From contig NZ_BOOU01000007.1 in the NCBI RefSeq assembly GCF_016863395.1, positions 62,001 through 126,000 on the forward strand: a stretch of DNA of 64,000 nt, written 5' to 3'. Shown piece after piece: positions 8,127-16,937 of this stretch; within the stretch, counting starts at the first letter, position 1, and each line of letters begins with the position of its first letter. Source of the stretch: Sphaerisporangium rufum (GTDB lineage Bacteria; Actinomycetota; Actinomycetes; Streptosporangiales; Streptosporangiaceae). The translations under genes were made by a program, and so were the position numbers. The notes under the pieces are model-generated. The model ran no database searches and was not told the DNA's origin. It worked only from the letters and a program-made list of their open reading frames with translations.

Positions 8127-9398
8127 TCATTTGCCCTGCCCGCGCCGGTACGGCAGGCCGTCGGCGGCCGGCATGCGCAGCCGCTGGGACGCCACCGACA
8201 GCACCAGCAGCGTGGTCAGGTGCGGCGTGAACGAGGTGAACTGCTCGGGCACCGTGTCGGTCAGCGCGAAGACCGCGAAGACCAGCATCGCGAAGATGCC
8301 GCTGATCAGCGCCGCCCGGCTCCGGCCGAGCCGGACCAGCTGGTAGACGCCCACCGCGGCCAGCAGCAGCGCCACCACCAGCAACAGCGCGTGCACCGAG
8401 GTGCCGCCCTGGCGCAGTTGCAGGGCGTCGGTGTACCCGAACAGCAGCGCGCCGCCGGCCAGCCCGCCCGGCCGCCAGTTACCGAAGATCATGGCCGCCA
8501 GGCCGATGAACCCGCGGCCGCCGGTCTGCCCCTCGCGGTAGATGCCGGCCGCCACGATGGCCAGGAACGCGCCGCCGAGCCCGGCCAGCGCGCCGGAGAC
8601 CACCACCGCCACGTACTTGTGGAAGTAGACGTTGACGCCGAGCGACTCGGCGGCCACCGGCCGCTCGCCGCAGGCGCGCAGGCGCAGGCCGAACGCCGTC
8701 CGCCACAGCACGTAGTAGCTGAGCGGCACCAGCAGCACGGCCACGATGGTGAACAGCGACACGTTCTGCGTCAGGCCGCGCAGCAGGCCGGCCAGGTCGG
8801 CGAGCAGGAACCAGCGCGTCCGTTCCAGGTCCTCCAGCGGCCCGCCGACGAACGGCAGGCTGACCGTCGAGATCGCCGGGATGCGCGGCGACTGGGTCTC
8901 GCCGCCGCCCTTCATGCCGACGAAGACCAGCTTGGACAGGTACTGGGTGACGCCCAGGCCGAGGATGTTCAGCGCGACGCCGGAGATGATGTGGTCCACC
9001 CCGAAGCTGACGGTGGCGACGGCGTGCAGCAGGCCGCCGAGCGCGCCGCCGATCGCGCCGGCCACCACGCCCGCCCACGGCGAGCCGAAGGCGAGCCCGC
9101 CCCAGGCGCCGAACCAGGTGCCGAGGATCATCATGCCCTCGAGGCCGATGTTGACCACGCCGGACCGCTCCGACCACAGGCCGCCGAGCGCGGCCAGCCC
9201 GATCGGCACGGCCAGGCCGATGGCGGCACCGATGGTCCCGCCGGAGGTGATGTCGGTCGCCCCGGTGAGCGCGCGGGCCAGCGCCACAAGCACCAGCAGG
9301 CCGAGCCCGGCCAGCAGGATCATCCGCCGGTCCAGGCGCGGCCGGCGGGGGTCCGGCGGCGCGGCGGGCGGGGCCGCGGTGACCTCGGAGACCGTCAT
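8127..9398 (-). CDS. Nucleoside ABC transporter permease (second subunit)
   Basis: This 423-residue inner-membrane permease is of the BMP-partner (YufQ/NupQ-like, branched-chain amino-acid-permease superfamily) type. After a proline-rich cytosolic start (about 1-27) it shows about nine or ten hydrophobic segments, with the family motifs ERSGVVNIGLEGMMILG and GRGFIGLAAMIFGNWRPGG. The start ATG at 9398 overlaps the stop of the upstream fused ATPase-permease gene (ATGA), so the two are translationally coupled. It forms the transmembrane channel with the permease half of that fusion. The substrate class is inferred from the neighbouring cytidine deaminase and thymidine phosphorylase. Confidence 0.93.
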   Translation of the reverse strand: MTVSEVTAAPPAAPPDPRRPRLDRRMILLAGLGLLVLVALARALTGATDITSGGTIGAAIGLAVPIGLAALGGLWSERSGVVNIGLEGMMILGTWFGAWGGLAFGSPWAGVVAGAIGGALGGLLHAVATVSFGVDHIISGVALNILGLGVTQYLSKLVFVGMKGGGETQSPRIPAISTVSLPFVGGPLEDLERTRWFLLADLAGLLRGLTQNVSLFTIVAVLLVPLSYYVLWRTAFGLRLRACGERPVAAESLGVNVYFHKYVAVVVSGALAGLGGAFLAIVAAGIYREGQTGGRGFIGLAAMIFGNWRPGGLAGGALLFGYTDALQLRQGGTSVHALLLVVALLLAAVGVYQLVRLGRSRAALISGIFAMLVFAVFALTDTVPEQFTSFTPHLTTLLVLSVASQRLRMPAADGLPYRRGQGK

Positions 9399-12300
9399 GC
9401 CGTCGCTCCTTCCACCGGCGCGGCGCCGGCCGACAGCTGCCGGCTCACCCGGCGCTGCTGGGCGGCCATCCGGTACCGGTGCACGAGCTCGTAGGCGATG
9501 ATGACCGAGAGCACGGTGGTGCCCTGCATGATGATCACGATCTCCTTGGGGATCCCGTTGAAGTCCAGGATGTCGGAGGAGCTGTCCAGGAAGCTCCACA
9601 GCAGCGCGCCGACCGCGATGCCGGCCGGGTTGTTGCGGCCGAGCAGGGCGATGGCGATGCCGGTGAAGCCGAGCCCGGTCGGGAAGTCCAGGCTGTAGGA
9701 GTAGGACGCGCCGAGCAGTTGGGGCATGCCGACCAGGCCGGCCACCGCGCCCGAGATGATCATCGTGGTGAGGACCATCTTGCGGACGTTCACCCCGCTG
9801 GCCACCGCCGCCGACTCCGACCGGCCGGTGGCGCGCATGTCGAAGCCGAGCCGCGTCCGGTTGAACAGCACGTAGTACGCCAGCCCGAGCACGGCGGCGA
9901 CGATGACGAACCCGAAGACCTTGGCCTGGGTGCCGGGCACCAGGGCGAGCCCCGGGAACTGGCCGGACGCCGGGATCGGCCTGGTGCCGATGTTGTTGCT
10001 GCCCGACACCGGCACCGCCAGCCGGTCCGGGTGCAGCAGCCAGGCGCCGATGCCGGTCGCGATGGCGTTCAGCATGATCGTGGAGATGACCTCGCTGACG
10101 CCCCGGGTGACCTTCAGCAGGCCGGCGATGGACGCCCAGACCCCGCCCACGATCACCGCGACCAGCACGGTGGCGCCGACGTGCAGCGGGCCGGGCAGCA
10201 CCAGCGTGCCGCCGACCGCCGCGGCGACCAGCGCCGCCAGCCGGTACTGGCCGTCCACCCCGATGTTGAAGAGGTTCATCCGGAAGCCGACGGCGACCGC
10301 CAGCGCGGAGATGTAGTAGGTCGTCGCCAGGTTGACGATCATCACGATCGTGCGCGGCTGGGTGCCGAAGTCGACGAGCAGCGCCAGCGTCTCCAGCGGC
10401 GCGCTGCCGGTCAGCAGCAGCACGACCGAGGTGATCAGGGCGGCGAAGGCGATGGCCAGCAGCGGCGCGGCCAGCCCGAGCAGACCGCCCAGGTGCACCC
10501 GGCCGAGCAGCCGGTCGGTGAACGACGACCCCTCGGTGCCGGCCGGCCGCCGGCGGGTGGCCGGCGGCGCCGCGTCCGCCGCACCGGCGGTGCCGCCCTC
10601 GCGAGCGCCGCCGTCCTCGCGGGTGGTGCCGTCCGCACGTGCCGGACCGTCCTGGACCGCACCGTCCTGGACCGTGCCGTCCCGGGTCGGGGCGCCCGGG
10701 CCGGCCGGGCCGTCCAGCCGCGAAGCGCCGTCCTGCCTGGCCGTCTCACCGGTGACACCGGCCGGGCCGGCCGCGGTGCCGGAGGTACCACCGGCCGCGA
10801 TTTCGGCGGCGGTCCCGTCCACCGAGCCGTCCACCGAGCCGTCCGCGGTCCCGGCCGCGGTGCCGGCCACCCGGCCGTCCGGGATGCCGTCCGCCGGGGT
10901 GGCCGCCGTCCCGGGTGCGGGGGCGTCCGGGTCCCCCGGCGGGTCTGCGTGGCCGGACCGGCGCTCGCCCGCGCCGGTCATCGCCGAGCCGAGCCGTTCG
11001 GGGGTGACGTCCCGGGGGTCGACGTCGGCGACCATCCGGCCGCGCAGGATCACCTTGAGCGAGTCGGACAGCCCGATCAGCTCGTCCAGGTCCGCCGAGA
11101 TCAGCAGCACGGCCAGGCCGGCGGCCCGGGCCGCCCGCAGGTGGTCCCAGATCGCGGCCTGCGCACCCACGTCGACGCCGCGCGTCGGGTGCGAGGCGAT
11201 CAGCACCACCGGCTCGCCGCTCAGCTCGCGGCCGACGATCAGCTTCTGCTGGTTGCCGCCGGACAGGGTGGCGGCGTCCACGTCGATGCCGGGCGTGCGG
11301 ACGTCGTAGTCGCGGACGATCCGCTGGGTGTCGGCGCGGGCGCCGGCCCGGTCGACGAACGGGCCCTTGACGTTCGGCCGGCGGGTCTGGTGGCCGAGGA
11401 CGCGGTTCTCCCAGAGCGGCGCCTCCAGCAGCAGGCCGTGCCGGTGCCGGTCCTCGGGGATGTAGGCGATGCCGCCCTCGCGCCGGCGCAGCGTCGGCCA
11501 GCCGGAGATGTCGATCTCGCCGAGCCGGACGGCGCCGGTGGCGGCGCGCATGCCCATGATGGCCTCGACCAGCTCGGCCTGGCCGTTGCCCTCGACCCCG
11601 GCGATGCCGAGCACCTCGCCCCGATGGATCTCGAAGGAGACGTCCTCGACCAGCGCGCGGCCCTCGGCGTTGCGCACGGTCAGGCCGCGCACCGACAGCG
11701 CCACCTGGTCGGTCACCGTCGACTCGCGGGTCTGCGGGCTCGGCAGCTCGCTGCCCACCATCAGCTCGGCCAGCTGCCGCGAGGTGACCTCGCCGCGCCG
11801 GACGCCGGCCACCGTGGTGCCGCGCCGGATGACGGTGATCGCGTCCGCGACCGACAGCACCTCGTCCAGCTTGTGGGAGATGAAGATGATCGTCAGGCCC
11901 TCGCGGACCAGCCCGCGCAGGTTCTCGAAGAGCTCGTCGACCTCCTGCGGCACCAGCACCGCGGTCGGCTCGTCCAGGATCAGGATGCGCGCGCCGCGGT
12001 AGAGCACCTTGAGGATCTCCACCCGCTGGCGGGCGCCGACACCGAGGTCCTCGACCAGCACGTCGGGCTGGACGCCGAGGCCGTAGAGATCGGAGATCTC
12101 CTTGATCCGCCGGCGGGCGCCGGCGAAGTCGATGCCCGGCCCGCCCGCGCGCGGCTCGCTGCCCAGGATGATGTTCTCCAGGACGGTGAGGTTGTCGGCG
12201 AGCATGAAGTGCTGGTGGACCATACCGATGCCGGCCGCGATCGCGTCGGCCGGGGTGCGGAAGGAGACCGGGGCGCCATCGATCCTGATCTCCCCCTCGT

Positions 12301-12532
12301 CCGGCCGCTGCATGCCGTAGAGGATCTTCATCAGCGTGGACTTGCCCGCGCCGTTCTCGCCGACGATGGCGTGCACGTGGCCGCGCCGCACGCTGAGCCG
12401 GATGTCCCGGTTGGCGACGACGCCGGGGAACCGCTTGGTGATGCCCCGGAGCTCGACGGCCGTGTCGGTCCCGGTATCGGCATCGGTCGCGGTTACCGGA
12501 GGATTCGAAGTGCTGATGGCCGCCTCCTCCAT
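9395..12532 (-). CDS. Nucleoside ABC importer: double ATPase fused to permease
   Basis: This single open frame of 1045 residues joins two proteins that are normally separate. Residues about 25-515 are a RbsA/YufO-type duplicated ATPase. The first nucleotide domain has GENGAGKST (58-66), ILILDEPTAVL and a degenerate signature. The second has a weak Walker A (VEGNGQAEL) but a good LSGGNQQK signature. Residues about 516-675 are a low-complexity Gly/Ala/Asp/Thr linker with short repeats. From about 676 a full permease of the YufP type follows (INLATTYYISALAVAVGFRMNLFNIGVDGQ region, about eight to ten helices). No stop codon or frame change is visible at the junction. It would supply ATPase and one channel subunit, with the next gene giving the second channel subunit and the BMP lipoprotein capturing the nucleoside. 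Confidence 0.9.
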   Translation of the reverse strand: MEEAAISTSNPPVTATDADTGTDTAVELRGITKRFPGVVANRDIRLSVRRGHVHAIVGENGAGKSTLMKILYGMQRPDEGEIRIDGAPVSFRTPADAIAAGIGMVHQHFMLADNLTVLENIILGSEPRAGGPGIDFAGARRRIKEISDLYGLGVQPDVLVEDLGVGARQRVEILKVLYRGARILILDEPTAVLVPQEVDELFENLRGLVREGLTIIFISHKLDEVLSVADAITVIRRGTTVAGVRRGEVTSRQLAELMVGSELPSPQTRESTVTDQVALSVRGLTVRNAEGRALVEDVSFEIHRGEVLGIAGVEGNGQAELVEAIMGMRAATGAVRLGEIDISGWPTLRRREGGIAYIPEDRHRHGLLLEAPLWENRVLGHQTRRPNVKGPFVDRAGARADTQRIVRDYDVRTPGIDVDAATLSGGNQQKLIVGRELSGEPVVLIASHPTRGVDVGAQAAIWDHLRAARAAGLAVLLISADLDELIGLSDSLKVILRGRMVADVDPRDVTPERLGSAMTGAGERRSGHADPPGDPDAPAPGTAATPADGIPDGRVAGTAAGTADGSVDGSVDGTAAEIAAGGTSGTAAGPAGVTGETARQDGASRLDGPAGPGAPTRDGTVQDGAVQDGPARADGTTREDGGAREGGTAGAADAAPPATRRRPAGTEGSSFTDRLLGRVHLGGLLGLAAPLLAIAFAALITSVVLLLTGSAPLETLALLVDFGTQPRTIVMIVNLATTYYISALAVAVGFRMNLFNIGVDGQYRLAALVAAAVGGTLVLPGPLHVGATVLVAVIVGGVWASIAGLLKVTRGVSEVISTIMLNAIATGIGAWLLHPDRLAVPVSGSNNIGTRPIPASGQFPGLALVPGTQAKVFGFVIVAAVLGLAYYVLFNRTRLGFDMRATGRSESAAVASGVNVRKMVLTTMIISGAVAGLVGMPQLLGASYSYSLDFPTGLGFTGIAIALLGRNNPAGIAVGALLWSFLDSSSDILDFNGIPKEIVIIMQGTTVLSVIIAYELVHRYRMAAQQRRVSRQLSAGAAPVEGATA

Positions 12533-12714
12533 GCGGGTGGCCTCGGTGGCGGAACTGGCGCGCCCAGGCGGCGAGGCGGTGGCCCGGCCGGAGGACGGCC
12601 GTGCTGCCCGGGTGGCGCAGCCTGCCGGAAACGGACGGGCTGACCTGCGCGGACGCTCCAGCGGCCTGGTGGGCGGGCCGGGACGTCGCGGGACGCAGCG
12701 AACTGTAGCCGAAA

Positions 12715-12741
12715 GGGCCCGGTGGTACGACCGCCGGGCCC
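12715..12741 (-). terminator. Hairpin between BMP lipoprotein and ABC genes
   Basis: An 11-bp stem (GGGCCCGGTGG with CCGCCGGGCCC, one G-T pair) has a TACGA loop and starts about 16 bases after the lipoprotein stop. A partial terminator or RNA-stabilising hairpin here would favour higher expression of the binding protein than of the membrane parts. Confidence 0.7.
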
Positions 12742-12756
12742 TGTCCGCTCAGATCG

Positions 12757-13824
12757 TCACTCGGTGGGAACCTTGATCTCGCCGCTGATGATCTTGTCCT
12801 TGTACTCGTCCAGCTTGGACTTGATGTCGCCGACCTGGTCACCGGTGGTGGAGTAGTCGACGCCACCCGCCTTGAGGTCGTAGACGGTCGGGCCCGCCTT
12901 GACGGTGTTCTCGCTGAAGCTCTTGAGGAAGTCGAACACCGCGACGTCGACCTTCTTCAGCATCGAGGTCATGATGACGTCGCGCACGCTCTCGTCCGCG
13001 GTGAGCGCCTGGTCGGAGTCGACCCCGATGGCCTTGGCCTTGGCCGCCTTGGCCGCCTCGAACACGCCGCCGCCGGAGCCGCCGGCCGCCTGGTAGACGA
13101 TGTCGGCGCCCGCGTCGTACATGCCCTCGGCCGCGGTCTTGCCCTTGGCCGGGTCGTTGAACCCGCCGAAGTCCGGCGGCTGGCTCAGGTACTTGACGTC
13201 GATCTTGATGTCCGGCTTGACGGCCTTGGCGCCCGCCGCGTAACCCGCCTCGAACTTCTTGATCAGCGGGACCTGCACGCCGCCGACGAAGCCGATGTGG
13301 CCCTTCTCGCTCTTCAGTGCCGCCGCGGCGCCGACCAGGAAGGAGCCCTCGTTCTCGGCGAACACCAGGTTGCTGATGTTCGGCCCCTGGGCCGCGTCGT
13401 CGACGATCGCGAACTTGGTGTCGGGGAACTCGGTCGCGATCTTCTTGATGGCCTCGGAGTAGGCGAAGCCCACCGCGATCACCGGGTTGAAGCCGCTCTG
13501 CGCGAGCAGGCGCAGCCGCTGCTCCTTCTGGGCGCCGGTCTCGCCCGAGCCGGCCTCCAGCTCCTTGACCTCGCCGAGCTTCAGCTCGGTCTTGGCCTTG
13601 TCCATCCCCGCGGCGGCGGCGTCGTTGAACGACTGGTCACCGCGGCCGCCGATGTCGTACGCGAGCCCGACCTTGGCGCCCTCCGGCGCCGCCGAGGAGG
13701 CGCCCGACGCACCCGGCGCGGCCGAGGTCTCGCCACCGTCACTGTTCCCACACGCCGCGGCGGCCATCAGCATGGCCCCCATCGCGGCGGTGGCGGCCAA
13801 CCTGCCGGCATGCATCCGAAGCAA
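12757..13824 (-). CDS. BMP-family nucleoside-binding lipoprotein
   Basis: This is the extracytoplasmic receptor of the importer, 355 residues. The signal peptide ends in a lipobox (MAAAACGN). The mature protein has the BMP-family pattern: VGLAYDIGGRGDQSFNDAA near the start, PVIAVGFAYSEAIKKIA, GHIGFVGGVQVPLIKKFEAG and GADIVYQAAGGSGGGVFEAA. Such proteins bind purine nucleosides in characterised relatives. I set the start at TTG 13824 because GGGAGGAG ends five bases before it, whereas the in-frame ATG at 13815 is too far from that site and upstream starts have none. It is followed by a hairpin and then the ABC genes. Confidence 0.93.
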   Translation of the reverse strand: MLRMHAGRLAATAAMGAMLMAAAACGNSDGGETSAAPGASGASSAAPEGAKVGLAYDIGGRGDQSFNDAAAAGMDKAKTELKLGEVKELEAGSGETGAQKEQRLRLLAQSGFNPVIAVGFAYSEAIKKIATEFPDTKFAIVDDAAQGPNISNLVFAENEGSFLVGAAAALKSEKGHIGFVGGVQVPLIKKFEAGYAAGAKAVKPDIKIDVKYLSQPPDFGGFNDPAKGKTAAEGMYDAGADIVYQAAGGSGGGVFEAAKAAKAKAIGVDSDQALTADESVRDVIMTSMLKKVDVAVFDFLKSFSENTVKAGPTVYDLKAGGVDYSTTGDQVGDIKSKLDEYKDKIISGEIKVPTE

Positions 13825-13829
13825 GGTGA

Positions 13830-13837
13830 CTCCTCCC
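13830..13837 (-). promoter_or_regulatory. Ribosome-binding site deciding the TTG start of the BMP lipoprotein
   Basis: GGGAGGAG is complementary to the 16S 3' end and leaves a 5-base spacer to TTG. No comparable site precedes the other candidate starts. Confidence 0.7.
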
Positions 13838-14038
13838 GTGTCTTCGCCGTGTGTGCACGCGCGAAGGAACGCACGGCAACCCTGCACGGAAGATAGTTGT
13901 TCTACCGGGGTTGGCCAAACCAGAGCCATGCTCCGCAATAGGTCCGTTATGCAGCTAGGGCCGGCCTGTGACCTGCGGAACCGTGATACGGGTCCGCCGG
14001 GGCGGCGCGCTCGGGGCGCCCGCGCCGCGGGGCGGCGC

Positions 14039-15277
14039 TCAGACGTTCACCGGTTCGGCGGAGTCCCGGTCGGTCGCGTGGCAGCCGTCCCACAGCGCGG
14101 TGAGCGCGGTGGCCGCCAGCACTCGCACCCCGGCCGCGATGCAGCGCTCGTCGACGTCGAAGGTGCCCTGGTGGATGTCGACCTGCCGGGTCTCGTCGGG
14201 GGCGCGGACGCCGAGCCGGGCGTAGGCGCCGGGCACCGACTCCAGGTACCAGCCGAAATCCTCCCCGCCCAGGGACTGCGGCGTCGGCACCGCGGCGTCC
14301 GGGCCCAGGACCTGGCCGGCCGCGTCGCGCAGCATCTGCACGCTGGCCGGCTCGTTGATCGTCGGCGGCACCCCGCGGACGTAGTTCATCTCGGCCTCGA
14401 CCCCGTAGGCCATCGCCACCGAGTCCAGCAGCGCCTTGAACAGGTCGGGGGCCTCGTGCCAGGCCTGCTCGTCCAGGCAGCGGATGGTGCCCTCGGCCAG
14501 GCCGTCGTCGGGGATGGCGTTGGCCACCGAACCGGCCTGGACCCGGCCCCACACCAGCGACAGCGACGAGCGGGGGTCGACGCGCCGGCTCAGCGCGGCC
14601 GGCAACTCAGTGACGATCTTGGCGAGGGCGAAGACCAGGTCGGCGGTCAGGTGGGGGCGAGCGGTGTGGCCGCCGGGGCCGGCCACCCGGACGCTCACCT
14701 TGTCGCAGGCACCGGTGATCGGGCCGACGCGCAGGCCGATCTTGCCGACCGTGAGGCGCGGATCGCAGTGCAGGCCGAAGATGCGGTCCACCCCGCTGAT
14801 ACCGCCCGCCTCCAGCACCTTCAGCGCCCCGCCGGGCATGACCTCCTCGGCGGGCTGGAAGATCAGCCGGACCCGGCCGGGGAGCAGCCCGGCGGCGGCC
14901 TGCCCGGCCAGGAACAGCCCGGTGCCGAGCACGACCGTGGTGTGCACGTCGTGCCCGCAGGCGTGGCACACGCCCGGGATGGTCGAGCGGTAGGAGACGT
15001 CCTTCTCGTCCGGCAGCGGCAGCGCGTCGATGTCGGCGCGCAGCGCGACGATCGGGCCGTCACCGGAGCCGATGTCGCAGATCAGGCCGGTGCCGCGCGG
15101 CAGGGTGGTCGGCACCAGCCCGGCCTCGGCCAGCCGGGTGGCGATGCGCTCGGTGGTGCGGTGCTCGACGAACCCGAGCTCGGGATGGGCGTGCAGATCG
15201 CGCCGGAACTCGATGAGGGACTCGTCGTGCGCCTTCAGGAACGCGTCGAGCTCCCCTGGTAGATCACGTGCCGGCAT
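14039..15277 (-). CDS. M20-family amidohydrolase
   Basis: This cytosolic metalloenzyme of 412 residues belongs to the M20D amidohydrolase group (hippurate hydrolase/IAA-amino-acid hydrolase-like), which cleaves N-acyl amino acids. Metal-binding motifs are visible: HAHPELGF early, HACGHDVHTTVVLG, and EEVMPGGALKVLEAGG with the catalytic glutamates; the final His lies in the SLGGEDFGWYLE region. Length is normal. Its start overlaps the end of the YbdK-like ligase gene by about 14 bases, so the two are probably co-transcribed. The true acyl substrate is not evident. Confidence 0.9.
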   Translation of the reverse strand: MPARDLPGELDAFLKAHDESLIEFRRDLHAHPELGFVEHRTTERIATRLAEAGLVPTTLPRGTGLICDIGSGDGPIVALRADIDALPLPDEKDVSYRSTIPGVCHACGHDVHTTVVLGTGLFLAGQAAAGLLPGRVRLIFQPAEEVMPGGALKVLEAGGISGVDRIFGLHCDPRLTVGKIGLRVGPITGACDKVSVRVAGPGGHTARPHLTADLVFALAKIVTELPAALSRRVDPRSSLSLVWGRVQAGSVANAIPDDGLAEGTIRCLDEQAWHEAPDLFKALLDSVAMAYGVEAEMNYVRGVPPTINEPASVQMLRDAAGQVLGPDAAVPTPQSLGGEDFGWYLESVPGAYARLGVRAPDETRQVDIHQGTFDVDERCIAAGVRVLAATALTALWDGCHATDRDSAEPVNV

Positions 15278-16445
15278 GACCGATCGCCCCGTTCGACATC
15301 CTCGGATTGGTGGTGACGAAGCGGTCGTCCCTCAGCTCCACGATCGTCGCGTCCACGACGTCGTCGAGGGTGCCGCCTTCGGAAAGCATCGCCCGCTGGC
15401 GCTCGCAGGAGTTGCCCTGCTCCACCACGTCGGACATCACCGCGAGCTCCTCGGCGCAGCCGAGCCGCTCGGCCACCGGCGCGAGCTCGCGGGTCAACTC
15501 GTACAGCATGTCGCGCATCGGCGCGGTCGAGCCGTGGTCGTCGGTGATGACGAGGGCGTCCATGCCGTACCGGGTGGCCCGCCACTTGTTGTCGCGCACC
15601 ACCCAGGGAGCCGGGTGGGGCAGCCGGTAGCCGCGGTCGAGCTGCTGGTCGAACTGCTGCACCAGACACTGCGACAACGCCGTCACCATCCCGACCTCTC
15701 TCAGGGTCGGTATACCGTCGAACATTCGAATCTCAATCGTGCCGAAGTCGGGGTGTGGTCGAATGTCCCACCACACCTCCTTGATGCTCTTGATGGTCCC
15801 CGCGCGCTTCAGGGTGTCCATGTACTCTTCGAACTCCGCCCAGTCCGCCAGCATCTGCGGCGGGCCCGCGGTCGGCAGGGCGCCGAAAACGATGGCCCGA
15901 CTGGAGGCGAGACCGGTGTCCTGGCCGCCCCAGTACGGGCTGGAGGCCGTCAACGCCAGGAAGTGCGGCAGGTAGGCCGCCAGCGCGTTGACGATGGGAA
16001 TGACTTTATCCCTTTCCCGGACCCCCACGTGGACATGTACGCCAAATGTTTGGATCCGCCAGGCCAGCCACTGCATCTCCTCGACCAGCTCGGTGTACCG
16101 CTGCACCGGGGCGTACACCGCCTCGCGCCAGTCGCTGATGGCGTGCGTCCCCGTGCAGGCCAGCGACAGGCCGCGCGGCTCCACCACCTCGCGCAGCCGG
16201 TCGATCGTGCCCCGCAGGTCGCGCAGCGACTCCGACACCGTGTGCCGGACATCGGTGATGATCTCCAGCTGGGACTGCATCAGCTCGTGCATCACCTTCG
16301 GCCGGGGGCCCTCGCTGAGCTCGGGGATGGCCGCCAGGACGTGTTTGGCGTCCTGGCGCAGGCGCCGGGTGTGCGTGTCGACCAGCTGGAGTTCCCATTC
16401 CACGCCCAGTGTCGGGCCGCGCGAAGGATTGAACTGGATCGTCAC
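15264..16445 (-). CDS. Carboxylate-amine ligase, glutamate-cysteine ligase 2 (YbdK) family
   Basis: This 393-residue ATP-dependent ligase is of the GCS2/YbdK family, which forms an amide bond between a carboxylate (often glutamate) and an amine. It shows LGVEWELQLVDTHT at the start, LACTGTHAISDW, QTFGVHVHVGVRERDK and IEIRMFDGIPT, all conserved in this family. The start is GTG at 16445, six bases after GGAGG; the frame stays open further upstream but without a ribosome site. It overlaps the next gene, an M20 amidohydrolase, so one enzyme may make and the other break an amide. Whether it makes gamma-glutamylcysteine is doubtful, because mycothiol is the usual thiol of actinomycetes. Confidence 0.88.
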   Translation of the reverse strand: MTIQFNPSRGPTLGVEWELQLVDTHTRRLRQDAKHVLAAIPELSEGPRPKVMHELMQSQLEIITDVRHTVSESLRDLRGTIDRLREVVEPRGLSLACTGTHAISDWREAVYAPVQRYTELVEEMQWLAWRIQTFGVHVHVGVRERDKVIPIVNALAAYLPHFLALTASSPYWGGQDTGLASSRAIVFGALPTAGPPQMLADWAEFEEYMDTLKRAGTIKSIKEVWWDIRPHPDFGTIEIRMFDGIPTLREVGMVTALSQCLVQQFDQQLDRGYRLPHPAPWVVRDNKWRATRYGMDALVITDDHGSTAPMRDMLYELTRELAPVAERLGCAEELAVMSDVVEQGNSCERQRAMLSEGGTLDDVVDATIVELRDDRFVTTNPRMSNGAIGHAGT

Positions 16446-16607
16446 CGGGCGCCTCCATGGCAGGTTCCAAGGCCGAGTCTCCGCCGCGCCAGGAAATCCG
16501 CCAACCCGTACGGGCACCCCAGTCCGCCACGCCTTATCTCTTAACTCGGCCAGGCTGGCAGATCGGAGAGAGGACTCACCTACCGACGGCCGACCGCAAA
16601 GCGGTCG

Positions 16608-16835
16608 TTAATCATCTGCCCTCCCCGCGGAGCTCGTAAGCGAGCCACCCCGCCAGCCGCGCCATCCCACGATGCCCAGCGCCAGGGCGAGCAGGAGGTT
16701 GACCCCGACCAGAACGCCGTGCACGACGTAGAAGGCGGTGGGATGCCCGTCAGCCAGGTTGACGGCGAGGTTGACCCACTCCACGGCCATGAAGGCGGCC
16801 AGCACCAGCAGGAACGCCGCGACGCGTCGTGTCAT
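16608..16835 (-). CDS. SCO4848-family small membrane protein
   Basis: This 75-residue protein has two hydrophobic helices (about 5-28 and 37-59) and a basic, then acidic C-terminal tail. The strong ribosome site AGGAGGTGA in front of the ATG supports this start and shows the gene is real. It lies next to, and divergent from, a D-alanyl-D-alanine carboxypeptidase gene, exactly as SCO4848 lies by SCO4847 in Streptomyces coelicolor. Its role is unknown; the conserved pairing hints at an envelope function. Confidence 0.82.
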   Translation of the reverse strand: MTRRVAAFLLVLAAFMAVEWVNLAVNLADGHPTAFYVVHGVLVGVNLLLALALGIVGWRGWRGGSLTSSAGRADD

Positions 16836-16937
16836 CTTCACCTCCTCCATGTTACCGCGCGCCATTGACCAGGCTCTTCGCGATCTTTGTCGTGTCTTGC
16901 CCCACATGAAAAGCGACAAAGCTACGCTGATTTCCCT

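Noticed and set aside
9479-12643. Very long rightward open frame (over 1000 codons) opposite the importer fusion
   Set aside because: It is the mirror frame of a GC-rich coding gene; its composition (Gly/Arg/Asp/His-rich) and lack of motifs show it is an artefact. The leftward frame carries Walker and signature motifs.
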